Shown here: positions 11,888-24,350 of the stretch, piece after piece
Layout of the letters: the number at the start of each line of letters is the position of its first letter
How positions within the stretch are numbered: the first letter of the stretch is position 1
Assembly: GCA_001465935.1 (NCBI GenBank)
Contig: LNKV01000024.1
Location: 124,001 to 188,000 of the forward strand
Direction: 5' to 3'
Origin: Clarireedia homoeocarpa
Taxonomy: Eukaryota; Ascomycota; Leotiomycetes; Helotiales; Rutstroemiaceae
Length of the DNA stretch: 64,000 nucleotides
Notes under the pieces: generated by a model
Seen by the model: only the letters and a program-made list of their open reading frames with translations
Databases searched by the model: none
What the model was told of the DNA's origin: nothing
Translations under genes and position numbers: made by a program

Positions 11888-12570
11888 AAGGACATACATA
11901 CAATCCATACACCAAGCAAATAGAAACGAAAATCCCCTCTTCTTATTTATTTATTTATTCATTCATCATCTTCTACTCTCCTCTCCTCTGCTCTACTCTC
12001 TACTTCTTACAAACTACTTCTCCCACTCCCTCTACACCCTACCCACCCTACCCCTCTCATCCATCTCACTCAATACACGCAATGCTATTCCATCCCCGTC
12101 TCACTGGTCAATTCAATTCAATTCAATTCAATTCAATCAATTCAATCCCATCTCCATGCCTAGCCCAAGTACAAAGGAAAAAAAGGTTACGGGGAGACCC
12201 GCAAGTCAGTCAGTTAGTCAGTCGATGACGTGTTGTTTTTTTTTTTTTTTCTTCTTCTTTTTAGTATAAATAGATAGGGAGGGAAAAAGGTTCTCCTTTG
12301 TGTGTGTAAGAAAGCAGAAAGAAAAGAAAAAAAAAGGAAAAAAAAAAAGGCGCATCGCTAGATGATGGTATCATGGTATCTTTAACCTCTCTCTCCCCGT
12401 CTCAACTGGACTTGACTTGACTCGACTCAACCCAGTCAATCCAACTCAACTACTTCTATTAATCCCTCCTATTATTTCCCCCCACTGCTCACCTCTTATC
12501 GCCCTCCCCCCCCCCCCCCCCCCCCAATTTTCCCTTGTCCACAAACTCAATATTCCTTCACCTGCCCCTT

Positions 12571-15563
12571 TTAGAACCCCAACCTTCCCATCCTCCCCGT
12601 CCTCTCCTTCTCCCCTACCGCTCCATTCCCATTTGGCGGCAGCGGCGGTAAATTCTTCTCTAAACTACTCCTACTAACCGTCTTCCTCAAACTCCCGGGC
12701 CTCACACTACCGTTCAAGCTCGGCGGATAATTTTTCGCAGGCGTAGCCGGCCTCCTCTCGTCATCATTGGCGCTTCTTCCACCTGTACTAGACGCTTCTC
12801 CCATCTCCTCCACGACTGGAAGAATTTGACCCTGGAGACCATTTGTCCTTTCCGCTGATGGACTGCGAATTGTGGAGACTGTTCTCGGCTCAACTGTCTC
12901 GTGTCTTCCGTGTTTTTCGCTCTTAAGTGCTTCGTTTTCGTTGCGTTGAATGGTGGTGTTGTTAGTCATGGTGCGGTGCATGTGTGCGCTGTTTGAGCGG
13001 CGGCGTGGGGAATCAGTGGAGACATTTCGATCAGATATAGGGAGGGAGTTTGTATGAGGAATGCCCTCGGGACATTGTTCTTCTCGAGCAGCTTCCTCAC
13101 GGGATTTCGTGATCCCTTCGATAAATCGGACGAAACGTTCACCATATCCTTCTGGCGCAATCGGTGAGATTTGTTTCTTATCATGGCTTAAGCCCTCTGT
13201 TTCCTTGTTAGCATTATTCAACCTTTTTAAAAAGAGAAAAAAAAAAAAAAAAAACCAATACTACTTACTCCACATGTGTTCGAACTTCTTCAGTGTGCCG
13301 TAATGAGTCAAACAATCGATGATCGACAAGAAGAATATCTCCTCGCCAGGACTGTTGTCCTCATGTGTAGCCCTGAATCCACCGTCATCGCTATAGAAAA
13401 TCATGTCCTTTTTCGCGGACTCCTCATCCAATTGATCCGGCATTCGTGAGCTACTTTGACCCATTGGAATCGGTTTCTCCTGTTTGATGATATTCCGCAG
13501 CTCCCTCGCTTTCCTCGCACTCTCCAATTTACTAGGTGTTCTCATCAATGGCCCAGGGTCATCCAATGGACTATCTCCTCCAGGCTGGAAGACTTGCAAG
13601 GTCTTGTCTCGCAGGTTCTCCTCATTGCCCTTTTGTAGATCATGAATTCCAACCAACATACTGTAATCCATAATCTTCAGCTTCTGCAATAAAGCCACAT
13701 CTTTCTCCATCTGCTCAAAGAATATTCTCCTCTTCTCCGGCCCGAATTCGAGATGTAAGTTCCGTCTAAGCCAGTTCAGGTCCTTGAGCGTCGCTCGTGG
13801 GTTCTTCTCCAAATTCTCTTCCTTGTAGTCTCGTCCGACAGTAGAGCCTTTCAAGTCGAAAGTTTGGTGGATGTCCCGGTGTGGCGGGAAAAGATTGTTC
13901 ATAACTACGAAATGAATCTTCCTTCCATAGGGAATCTTCACTCGGTGAAGACCGTAGAACTGCGACAACAAAGTATTCGGGTTCTCCTCGACGTGATGGT
14001 AATACTCCTTCAATATCTTCCGGAGGAATTTATGCTCGGAATGATGAATCGTCTTGATGATGTACTTGTAATCTCTCGAGAAATAAAAGAAACTACCACT
14101 CTTTCCCGGCGAACCTAGCTCCGATAGAATATATTTGCTCGTCAAGGACATAAGATAATCGGCAGGATCCAGCTTGAACTTTGCTCGTAAAGATCGGAAA
14201 ACCCATGGCGCATAATCCTTAAACTTGAAATCATACTTTGCAGATGGTGTCAATTCGTTGCCGGTACTATCAAAAAAGTCAGTCCCCAATCCCAGCGCAC
14301 AATGTCAATCCAACCTTACATATCAAAAGAGAACTTATGTCGAGCTTCAAAATCCGCGTCGGTCAATGGACGATCTAATTTGGCGTTTGTTCTCGAAACA
14401 GTAAATCGAATACCAGTCAACATGTTGTATGCTGTAACCCAATTGACATGGTTCTGATCAACCTTCGTTCCAACGACAACTCTCTCGTCATCTTCCTCAT
14501 CCTTCTTCCTACGTTTGCTCGCTCGCTTCTGCCGCATTGCCTCGGCCCACCGAATCGCGTCCTCATCCGGTGGAATCTCCTCGTGAGGCATATTGGAATG
14601 TATCGACTGCGTGTTCCTTCTGTTGATGGTCAAGGAGCCGCGTCTGGGACCAGTGGCTACCGAGGTCGGGGAAAATCTTCCGCTCGTGAAGACGGCGTCA
14701 TTCCCGTCTCTCGAGGTCCGATTCGTTCCAACTTTGGGCACTTCTAAGGTATGTCTGTGTTTTAATTGAGTTGCTCCGGGATGTTGTGCAGAGCTAGACG
14801 AGGGTGATCCGGGGGCAGGTGGATATGCCGCAGGAGAGGAAAATCGATGTGGTGAAGTATTTGTGGAAAGAGAAGGGGTATCTGGTACAGGAAGGGAATT
14901 GTTGGTAGGCACAGGTGTGGAAGGTAATAGAGGCGATTGATGAGTCGATGGGCCGGTACTTTGAGGGTTTGTGAGTGGTGGTTGAGGACCTGCAGCGTGC
15001 GGGGGAGGTTGATTGTCACCATTAGTGGTCGGTCGTGGTGCGTTGTCTGTGGTGTACGTCGAGATGGTTCCATTCGTCGACGCGAAAGAATTCCTATCGC
15101 CAGGAGCACCGGTGGATAATCGTGAAAAGCCATTTTGAGGTCCCGGGCTCCTCCTTCCATTTTCAGCCGTACCATTACCATTCGCAACCACATTGACCGA
15201 ATATCCACTGCCATTTATCGACGACCTGGACCGATAATCCCAACTGTTCGCGCTGGATCTGCCATTGGGTAGAGAGTTTAGTGTTGCGTCATGATGTGTA
15301 TCTCCGTTCATTTGATGTCTGCCAGCCACGCCATTTGCACCACCGTCAATATATGCATCCGAACCATTTTCCAGGCCGATTCTATTTGAAGTGTGTGAAG
15401 CGGTTCGGCCGTTGACTCCATTTACTCCGTTGACTCCATTGACGGACAGTTTGTCGTGTGATGATCGCAGATGGCTGGGGAGGTCAAAGGGCGGACGGGT
15501 CGACGAATACATAGGGCCAGTATCGTCATTTAAGACCGATGGCATCTCGACGAAGTGTGGCAT
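12571..15563 (-). CDS. mss4: Phosphatidylinositol-4-phosphate 5-kinase (Mss4/Its3), 955 aa, 3 exons
   Basis: Phosphorylates PI4P to PI(4,5)P2 at the plasma membrane, controlling actin, endocytosis and polarity. Exons are 15563..14320, 14266..13269 and 13196..12571; introns of 53 and 72 nt keep frame (joins read FSFD-ITGNELTP and EHMW-KGLSHDKK, both family sequence). The N-terminal ~400 residues are disordered, Ser/Asn/Pro-rich, with a VNG repeat near residue 42. The PIPK domain follows: an FSFDITGNELTP entry segment, the YAPWVFRSLR motif, DLKGSTVGR at about 552-560, MDYSMLVGIHDL at about 614-625, and the substrate-specificity activation loop (KGLSHDKKQISPIAPEGYGERF), partly encoded by exon 3. 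A variable C-terminal tail rich in Ser/Pro ends in MGRLGF. Length matches fungal homologues. The splice at 13268 has a long poly-T tract in the intron. Confidence 0.95.
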
Positions 15564-15689
15564 TCGTAATAGTGTTAATGGGGTATCAGCAGTTTATCGC
15601 GATCGGAATTCGGATTTGTTGTAACGAGTGAAGCCGAATTGCCCAAGGACGATTGACTATGACTGAGAAATGGATTTAAAAAGGAGATT

Positions 15690-15860
15690 GGGGGGGGGGG
15701 GGGGGGNTTTTAAAACCTTCGTCTCCCCCCCCTCACCCCTATAGGGAGAGGGGGGCCCCCCCCCAGGGGGGGGGGGGGAGGAGAGAGTTTTGGGGGGAGA
15801 GAGTTTTTCGGGGATATTGATGATTTGGTGCCAATGGAGTGGGTTTTTTTTTCCCCCAAG
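15690..15860. other. Probable low-quality/vector-derived patch with an N
   Basis: A 16-base G run ends in a single N at 15707. It is followed by long C and G runs and by CTCACCCCTATAGGGAGAG, which resembles a phage T7 promoter end (CTCACTATAGGGAGAG) with inflated homopolymers. Homopolymer density is far above that of the surroundings. Confidence 0.6.
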
Positions 15861-18349
15861 GCCAGGTTAGATAGGATCGACTTTGGAGCGTCTGTGTCTG
15901 CTGCTCTGTACTTGCACACGGGTATACGGGAAAAGAAAGAAAAGGCGTGTGGCCTGAGTTATGGAATAAACGAATAAAGAGTCCCAATGAAGGAAAAGAC
16001 GTTGGAGTCGGATGGAATAGAAGATATCAGCATATCTTTTCTTCGTCTTCTTTTTTTTTTTTCTTACTTCAAAGGGGAAAGGGAGAGGAAGTTATTCATT
16101 TGGGGCGGAATTATGTATGTATGAGTGAGAGTTGATGAGCTGTGTGAGTTGTGAGAGTATGAGAGTGTGAGAGTATGAGAGTATGAGAGTATTCGACTCT
16201 GAGACTATGAGACTATGAGAAAAGCGTGGAAGCGGAGCTAACGGAAGTAAGCCAAGCCAAGTCGTAGGTTGGCAGTCGAAGAATCAGCCTCTCGGGCAAA
16301 GAAGAACAAAGAAATTCTTCCAAGACTTCCTCAGCAAGGTATCGAGGTATCAAGGTCAAGGTCATGCAATCATCCATCCATTCAATTCAATCATGCAATC
16401 ATCCATCCCTTCATGTACTATGTAAGTGACTGTTTCCTATGAAGAGGAAATATTCCCATTCCCTCACCGCAGAACCTCCCTCCCTCTCCCTCTCCTCGAG
16501 CACATAATCTCAAATCATTCTCCATATTATATAAATAGCCCCAGCCCAAGCCCACCAGCTGTCCCTATCCCCTACCCATCCGTCTCACATCCCATCCAGT
16601 TCCGCCGTCCCGGCATTAAGAATCTCACTTACTAGACAGAATACCCGTATTCAGGGAGATGAAAGATACGAAAGAAGAGTGAGAGTCACGAGGTGTGAGT
16701 GGAGTGGATTGGATTGGATTGGCTTGGCTCGGATTGCATTGGATCATTTCCATTTTCCATTTTCCATTTCCTTGGGCACTACTCGTACTGTACATTGTAA
16801 GGTTACTCTCACTTGAGCCTTTTCTCTTCTTTTCAGCTCGTCAGGGTGGTGCGTGAATTAACTCGACGAGATAAAAATCATAACGTAGCTTTGCCTTGCA
16901 GTACATCATCGGATTAATCTATTCTCTCTATCCATCTACTCTATCTGTATGTATTCTTTTGGCCATTTGCTTACTTACTCTTTACGCCAAACCCGTCCAA
17001 GCCCTTCCCTTTCCTTGTAACAACAACACCTACAATGTGATATCACCACCCTTCCCTCCCTCCCTCCCTCGCTCCAAACAAACCCAACGATAATCCCACC
17101 CACCCGTCCACCACCGCCCTGTCCGCTTTTCAAATTAATGCCTGTCCACCACGTTACTGTACCGTTTCCGTCTCCATCCATTCCCGTTTTCCGCGCCGAG
17201 GGTATTCATCCGTCCATAGCATAGCCGTATTGGGCACAAGTACGAAGTACAAAGTAGATAGATAGATGGAGCATGCCATGCCATGCCATGACGCTCCGCT
17301 GGCTCTCCGAGGGCCACTGCCGTGGAGGCCGACTATTTCTCTCCTGTTTCCCCAGCTACTACCCCAATCCCATCTGTACTGTACTATCCTACCTTTCTAC
17401 AATCTCATCCCATCTCATCTCATCCTATGCTATGCTCTGCTGTGCCGTGCCGTGCTGTGCTGTGCTGTCACCAATCAATCAAGCACAAGCATTCCCCATC
17501 CCTCCCCATTCCATCCATCCATCATCCATCCATCTTAATAAAATAAACTTCTCCTTCTACTTCCACTTCTACTTCTAGAAGCCAGACAGACTCGAAAAAC
17601 AAACAAACAAAAAAAGCTTCCAATAATAAATAACCCACTAAACCAAACCACACCAAACCGATAAGTTGCAAAGTTAGTTAGTACTGTATTCTCCCTCTCT
17701 CTCCCTCTCTCTCTCTGAGATCATGTTTCTCAATTCGAATTAGTTGGGTTTTATTTATATATATTCACTTGTTCGTTCGTTCTCAAGTAAATAGCAATAG
17801 AAATGGCAATAGTAAGTTAAGTAAGCGAGTAAGTTAACTAAGTGCAGCTCTATCTATATCTGTATGTATCTGTATCTGTATCTGTATCTATATCTATATC
17901 TCCAAGTTAGACAACTATATGCAGATGGAAAAGGATCCGAAGAAAGTACTTACTTACTCTCTTTCATCAATCTATTCCTATTCCTATTCCTCGACATCAC
18001 AGCACATCACTTAAAGAATACATACATACACTACAGTAACAACAGTAAGTAAGTAAGCAAGTACTGTAGTATATAGTATATAGGTTTAGTTTAACCCATC
18101 CACCCATCCCATCCCATCCATCCATCCATTCATTCATTCCAAAAACAGCAGAATTTTAAATTTTTCGCTATTTATTCTATTCTATTCTATTCTATTTGTA
18201 TTTTCACATACGGATTGAATTTTGCTTTTTGGGAGGGAAAGGAAGGGAAGGGATGGGAAGGGATGGGATGGGATGGGGACAGAGCAAGTGAGTAAGTGAA
18301 AGTGGATCGTCGATCATCGCCCACCAGCAGCAAGACGAGAAGGCTCGGA

Positions 18350-18410
18350 TCTTGTCTTGTCTTTCTTGTCTTGTCTTGTCCTGTCTTGTCTTGTCTTGTC
18401 TTGTCTTATC
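18350..18410. repeat. TTGTC pentanucleotide repeat
   Basis: About eleven near-perfect CTTGT/TTGTC units with two interruptions. Confidence 0.9.
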
Positions 18411-19347
18411 TTTGTGTGCCTGTCTCGTCGGGATGTCCGGACCATTCGAATAATGCAATGTAATGCAATGCGATGCGATGTGATGCGATATGATGCGCTC
18501 ACTCACTCAGAGAAAAGAGGGTAGGTAGATAGGTAGGTAAGGTAGGAGGGTAGGTAGCTAAGTTACTTTGAAGAAAAGAAGAGGGAGGTGGAAAGGAAAC
18601 GCGGCGCGCTCTCAGAGTAACTTACTTAGAAGAGAAAGTGGGAACCAACAACAAACAAAAAAAAAATAACAAAATACAATGTGAAAACGCGCTATGATGC
18701 GACATTTTTTTTTTTTTTAAACAACTCCTCATAAGGTAAAATCAAAACACATCAGCACAACTCGCGGGGACGACACATTTTCGGATTTCTTCGGGTTTTC
18801 TTTCATTCATCTTCACTCTCAACACACAAGTCCTAGATTGAATCTCTGTACAAGTACATCCATCCACCCATCCTATTCCATCCATCCTCTTCAACAGTAG
18901 CAATAAGAGTTCCTAGTAAAACTCGAATTCGATAAATTCCAACCCAACCTGTTCCGTACACACGCCTCATCGCCAGCCGGCCTTGCCCAAAGGATCAAGA
19001 CAAGACAAGAAACACCCCCCCCAAAGCACTCAACTCAAGGAAAGCGAGAAAGATTTCCTCGAGTCAAGCCCGGATCCAGCGCTATCTAGAGTTTAACACT
19101 GACAACCATAACTATTTCCCCTACATCCGTACCAAGAGCAGTAAATTTGTTTGTGCAAGTAGTATCAAAAGACAATGACCCTGTTGGATTGTCCTACACA
19201 ACCAGAGCATAAAGAGAAGACCCGTCAACAGTAAAACCGAAACGAGCAACAACAAAATGTGATATAGCAGCCGTCACGCGATATTCCCTTGCCTACCAAA
19301 CGCCGATATGAACAATCAAAAAGCGAAAAAGTTCGTAGCACAACTGC

Positions 19348-20439
19348 TTATGCAGATGCAGCTTCAGCTTCGGCCTTCTTTGGTGTGGCCTTCTTGGGAG
19401 CGGCAGCTTTCTTGGGGGCAGCTGCCTTCTTTGGTGCGGCAGCCTTCTTGGCTGCTGGCTTGCCTTCGGCCTTAGTCTTTGTGACACGACCAGACTTGGT
19501 CTTGCTTAAGACGGTTGCCTTCTCCTCAACAGCCTGTATCATGATTAGCTGCGATAGGTGTAGGATGATGACATTGGCTACTTACATCACCCTTAGGGGC
19601 AGCTACCTTCTTCTTTGGCTTAGCAACAGCCTTCTTTTCCTTTGGCTCCTTGGGAGCAGCAGCCTTAGCCTTAGTTGGGGCCTTGGCTTTGGTGACCTTG
19701 GCCTTGGTCTCGGTCTTTGGAGCAGCAGCTTTCTTTGTAGTGGTGGCCTTCTTTTCGGTAGCGGCCTTCTTTGGCTTCTCAGCAGCCTTCTTGTCGGTAG
19801 CGGCCTTCTTCTCAAGGTTCTTCTTCTCTAGAGGGGCGAGCTTGGTGGGGCCGGATGGACCTATACAATGAAGGGTTAGGACGTCATGATTCAACGAAGG
19901 GATGGAAGCCTCATACCCTTTGCTTGAGCGAAAACACCCTTCTGAACACCTGCCTTCAAGGCACGGTTGAAGAGAGAATCGAACATGGAATCGGCGGCAG
20001 AGATGTTATTGTTGGCGCGAACGTACTTCTTGATTTTCATACGGCTATGGGGAAGTTAGTTGTTGGAGCCGAAGAACAAAGAGAAACGCGTTGAATTTTG
20101 ATCCAAAAGACTCGCGATATATAGGATTGTGAGCATACCTAGATCCATTGCGCTGCAGGAGAAATGTCAGCATGAGTTAGAACGTGGGGTGGAAGATAGG
20201 CATACCTCTTTCAAGTTGACGATAGCGTCAGTGATCATAGCTGAAACGACGCGTCAGTAAGTGTCATGTACGAAATCGAAGCTCATAATCCAGTCGCCCA
20301 ATGGCATGCGACCGGGGATATGTATACATGATGTATATGCGACGTGTTGTTGTGGAATAGGAAGCTGTTCCTTACCTTGGTAGCTGGCATGTTCGGGTGC
20401 AGCAGACTTAGCTTTTGGAGCGGCAGCTTTTGGAGGCAT
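19348..20439 (-). CDS. hho1: Linker histone H1, 233 aa, 6 exons
   Basis: Binds linker DNA and compacts chromatin in the nucleus. Exons are 20439..20376, 20240..20206, 20152..20139 (only 14 nt), 20044..19917, 19860..19586 and 19533..19348. All five introns are GT-AG (135, 53, 94, 56 and 52 nt) and all phases agree. Residues 1-20 are an Ala/Lys/Pro leader. The winged-helix globular domain runs from about HASYQAMITDAIVNLKERNGSS through RMKIKKYVRANNN to GVFAQAKGPSGPTKLAP (about 17-96). The C-terminal ~130 residues are the Lys/Ala/Pro tail with KKAAAPKK repeats. The 14-nt micro-exon encodes the RNGSS turn and is required for the domain. Length is normal for ascomycete H1. The first intron is the longest. 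Confidence 0.95.
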
Positions 20440-22698
20440 CTTGATAGATTGATTGAAAAAGGGGGTTTGTGTGAGGTGATTTGCGAACGGAATTCAAGTT
20501 GATGAATAGAACGATGGATTCGATATGGGATTTGAATTTAATGCAGTTGCTGGGCGGTGGTGTGGAGGAAGACGAAAGAGGTTCCGAAAGGTCGTGTTTT
20601 TGAAAGCGGGGGGTCGATTGTTTATGTAGAGGCGAGGGAAGGTCTTGGTGATCTTCCCACACTTCCCGCCAGAGTTCAAGAATTGACACAGCTAGTCCCA
20701 ATTGAGCTATAAATATGAAAAGCAGTGCAAACGGAAGGGAATTTCAATTTAAATCCTGTGCATCTCATTGGTCTGGAGGCAGAGGAAAGCTGTTGAATTT
20801 ACCTTTAGTTCTCTGTACCGACATATTCTTTGCTCCCCTTGATCATGCGACCCGACCCCAACTCGGGTTTGGGCCTCCTCCCACCTCTCCCCCTCTGCCT
20901 CCTCGCCCCATCCACTTCCACTTCTCTTTCATTTTGCTTTGGCCAAAAGGTACCACACCTTTTCTTTGATGATGCTTTGCTTGAACAACGCATTCATCGA
21001 TAGTGTCATGAATCATCCCATTCATTGTCGTCAGATATATCACCCAACATGAGAGCATCAAGGCAGACTCGGGTACCGTTTGGAAGAGGTGTTGATATAA
21101 ATTTCGGTCGTGGAGGATGATGGCTGCCGACATGTATTGTTTTACCAGTAACTTTGAAGACCTCAACGCGTTTCACCATGCGTTCTTAGTATATCTCAGT
21201 AGTTCTCTGAAATTCAAAGATTCAATTAATGCCATTATCTGTTCAGTTCTCGCGTTGTCGTTGCAAGTGCATCAGCTTATTGTTCAGTCAAGCGCATTGA
21301 AGTTTTTGAAGCCATCGCGATCTTTTCTAGGCGTCGTACGTCTACGCTCAGTACTCGACCATAACACAAGCAATTGCTTTGATTTTCACATGAAAAGTTG
21401 CGCAATTAAGACAGTATGAACCTTCAGTATTTGGATTTCAAATTCCGAGTTTCGGTGTTGCATGTTTTGGTCCGGAATGAAAGTCGGCTTTCTTTAACTC
21501 GCGATGTCGAACGTGCGACCGAGAGGCATTTCCTTTGCCACAACAACACTCTTGTAATCCTATTGCATTCTAGGACTAAACGCATATAGCATCAGCTGTA
21601 TATTCCTAGTATATGTGAGTCATTTTCTAAAATCAATATTCAGCTTGTTGGAGGACCTACCGCAGGAGGCGGAGATTTGACCATTTTCTCCAGGCTCCAG
21701 TCGCGACACTGACCAGATGAGACGAGCCTTATCACCCACAACGTCATTCGTTTTTGTACTTTACTCGTTGTGAGAGAGGCACTCAGTACCGCGAATGCTT
21801 GCTATGCTGATACTCTCTTCACATGCTGGTGGCTACGTTTCCACATCCCGACAGAACAGCACAATTGAGCGCCGCGACCCAGAAAGCTTTGAAAGCTTGA
21901 ACACCTACGAATCATCGCCGCACAACCGCAAACTAGATTCTTCCATACTACAAAACATACTACATTCGATATCAGAAGAAGCTCCTTGATCTGTCGTATC
22001 ACAATTACTGATAATCGAAGATTTGAGCGCGCTTGTGTGGTGTCCGTTATGCCACATCCCACTTCGCCAACTCATCATCAGATCCCGGAGCCTGTTTCAT
22101 GACACCATTCATTATCAAGACTACTTCAGTCCCTCAGTTCCTGTCTATTGCAGATAACATGACTACGCTATAACTTTCAGATACAAGCGCTTTTGTATCG
22201 ATGCCACGTGGATCATTCGTCTCCACCCACACCAGGAACGGCTATGACGATCATTGATGCGATCTGAAAAGAGAACTCTTCGGTCGCCAATCTCGCTGCA
22301 AAGATTAATCCGCGTCATGAGACATCTCTGAGGAAGTAATGAGGGATTTTGTTATATCGCGGAGCCATTTTCTGACTTTCGCATGAACAATGAGCGATTC
22401 TTTCATCCCACAATTAATGCCGGGATTCGGTTCAAGATCCGGTGTTTCATATACCAGTGGTACAACTTTGCTGGCAATCAAATCACCTGAGAGTGTCGAT
22501 GTTTTCTCACGTGCCTCATCTCCGGCACGACGCGGCAAGGGTTGCGACAAACAAGACTTGATGTGGTTGACCAACCGCCGGACCGACCCATGTAAGTTAC
22601 CGAGCCGTAAACCAACTTTCCGCCGATTGTCAGTAAGCGGCCTTACACAACGAAGACAATGAGGAGGATGAAGGAAAAGGTAGCCAGCTTGAAAGGAG
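20440..22698. other. Spacer upstream of histone H1, no supported gene
   Basis: Divergent spacer between H1 (-) and the broken GNAT gene (+). Short open frames at 21117-21419 and 22390-22662 show no domain and no convincing splice partners. The second could hold remnants of 5' exons of the GNAT relic but cannot be assigned. Confidence 0.4.
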
Positions 22699-23523
22699 AT
22701 GTGCCATCGATTCTCTGAATCATTTTACGACAGCGAAGAAGAAAATCATGATGACTCTACTTGTGATTTTGTTGACGCACTCACTCCCCTTCCGGAATGT
22801 CAATGTGCTAATCCGGATTGCGAAAACCGCCACGATGTAATGTTGAGGGTTGACATGGTGATACATAGCTTTAACTATGGCGATGGCTACAATATAAAGA
22901 ATGTATCTGTCGTGTGCATTAAAGGCCGTGAAGTGATTGGCAAAGTCGTGGGCCAACTACATACTTGGTCTACTTCTGGGGTCGGTTTTTACGAATCGAT
23001 AAAAGTATTGGGCGAAGATGGCGTAGACGGAGACCTTGCAATCAATTTATTCACCCAAGACGGTGAACTAAAGGAGATGTGGATCTTGGACCCAGAAACA
23101 AACGGTTCAGGAATTTGGGATCATCGGTTGGGTCGAGGCAATTTCCTTGTTGAAAGCATCACCGTCGGCTGTGCCCATCGCTAAAAGGGACTGGGAAGAT
23201 TGGTATTCAACGCCCTGTTGGAGTCAGCAGAAGAAATTCATGTATTGCATTACTTCGTTGAGCTAGCTCGATTCCTTTCCAAAATGGATGCAGCAAAAGA
23301 TAGCGATCTAGAATTTTTGCATTCTTTGCAATTATTAGACAAAGCAAGTACCGAGGCTTTCTGCAGAGCGTTGGGTTTTAGACGCACAGGAGGTTCATAT
23401 TTGTTCTGCCGTGCAGAGGATCCTAATCATCCCTCTCGAGCTCTTGCTGCGGAGGATGATTTCGATCCCGAAGCGGGTAAGGAGCCGAAAAAGATTCCTG
23501 TAAGTTATCAGCACCCAATTTAA
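22699..23523 (+). pseudogene. GNAT-type N-acetyltransferase, broken by an in-frame TAA
   Basis: A single frame runs from the ATG at 22699 to at least 23501 but is interrupted by TAA at 23182-23184. Before the stop the protein carries a CxC...C cluster (CQCANPDCENRHD), a beta-rich stretch and a segment ending VGCAHR; immediately after it comes KGLGRLVFNALLESA. Across the stop this is the acetyl-CoA pyrophosphate-binding R/Q-x-x-G-x-G signature followed by its helix, and then the typical AFCRALGFRRTGGSYLF end of the fold. A single C-to-T change (CAA to TAA) would account for the stop. A GTAAGT donor follows KKIP at about 23502, so downstream exons may exist near 23580-23790, but I cannot fix them. 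It could alternatively be an assembly error. Confidence 0.7.
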
Positions 23524-24350
23524 GAGAAAACTTACGCCTCCTACAAGCAACAGTCCCTGTGCTAAATCCTAACGTTTGAATATGCTTTCTCGTGCCAATA
23601 ATCTTCCCGTCGTTCCCAATGAAAATGGTAAGCCACCTACCTGTTAGCTCTTCTCTTGCTTCTCCTACTTCCCAGATCCTAATTCACAGCATCGAACATA
23701 CTATAATCCAGCTGCAAGGATACAGAAGATTTGGAATAACACCACAATGTGGCACGATGGACTCTACAAAAGCTAGAAAGAATAACATGTAAATCTTCAA
23801 ACAAAACAAAACTTCCATATCGCAATCCAATGACTCCCAATTTCATGATCACGTGAACCTGCAACCCCGCTTTCCTGTCTGCTACTTTTCCACGCCCTTC
23901 CAGTACAAGCTTATATGCGAAAAGCAGAATTTGACGTCGTAAACCGGTCTTGGCTTCCTATCAGTGAGTACTATTGTCCACGTAACTTCAAATTCATCCC
24001 ACCAATCTACGGGTAATACGAACACGAATTTACCCTTGATAGAAGAGGAAGATGAGAATCGAGGGCGTGTGAGTCAGAATCGTGATAATAGAACTGCACG
24101 TCCCAAGTGGAATAAATCCAGGGGAACTAATCGAGAGGTCAATGGTATAAATATCTGGAGATCCTTTGGGGTTGAGGAGATACAAAACCTTCAGTTCATT
24201 ACGTCTTCCTCAATCTGCTTTGAGGCCTGGATTCATCTTGTCTGTACCTTTCACTTGCACATCATCAACCTATCCACATACTCACCAGCTATTCCTTCTC
24301 ATCTCCGCCTATATCAACCTCCTGTAATTCTCTAACCCCCGACCACCAAA
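23524..24350. other. Spacer; possible 3' exon remnants of the GNAT relic and PhzF leader
   Basis: A GTAAGC donor near 23629 and a CCCAG acceptor near 23676 suggest that C-terminal GNAT exons may continue here, ending near 23780, but frames are ambiguous. The rest is probably the promoter and leader of the PhzF gene. Confidence 0.35.

Larger units (their letters stand above)
10407..12570. other. Microsatellite-dense spacer upstream of the charged protein
   Basis: No gene is seen. The stretch lies 3' of mss4 and 5' of the charged protein (both minus). It holds a GAT/GGTGAT run (about 10742-10788), CTTGCA repeats (about 10968-10988), (GGTA)n (about 11073-11100), CTTCCC-type repeats (about 11258-11310), (CACT)n (11390-11447), (TA)n (about 11538-11556), a CT run of about 48 bp (11741-11789), nine ACATAC hexamers (about 11832-11886), ATTCA repeats (about 12111-12136) and a 21-base C tract (12506-12526). 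Confidence 0.8.
15564..19347. other. Long spacer between mss4 and histone H1, low complexity
   Basis: No gene is visible; it lies upstream of mss4 and downstream of the H1 gene. It contains a suspected sequencing artefact (15690-15860), TGAGAG repeats (about 16140-16220), TCTGTA repeats (about 17860-17900), GGGAT/GGAAG repeats (about 18236-18280) and a TTGTC array (about 18350-18410). Short open frames here are low-complexity translations. Confidence 0.6.

Noticed and set aside
19526..19894. Stand-alone Lys-rich ORF
   Set aside because: It is exon 5 of histone H1 with intron sequence at both ends, not a separate gene.
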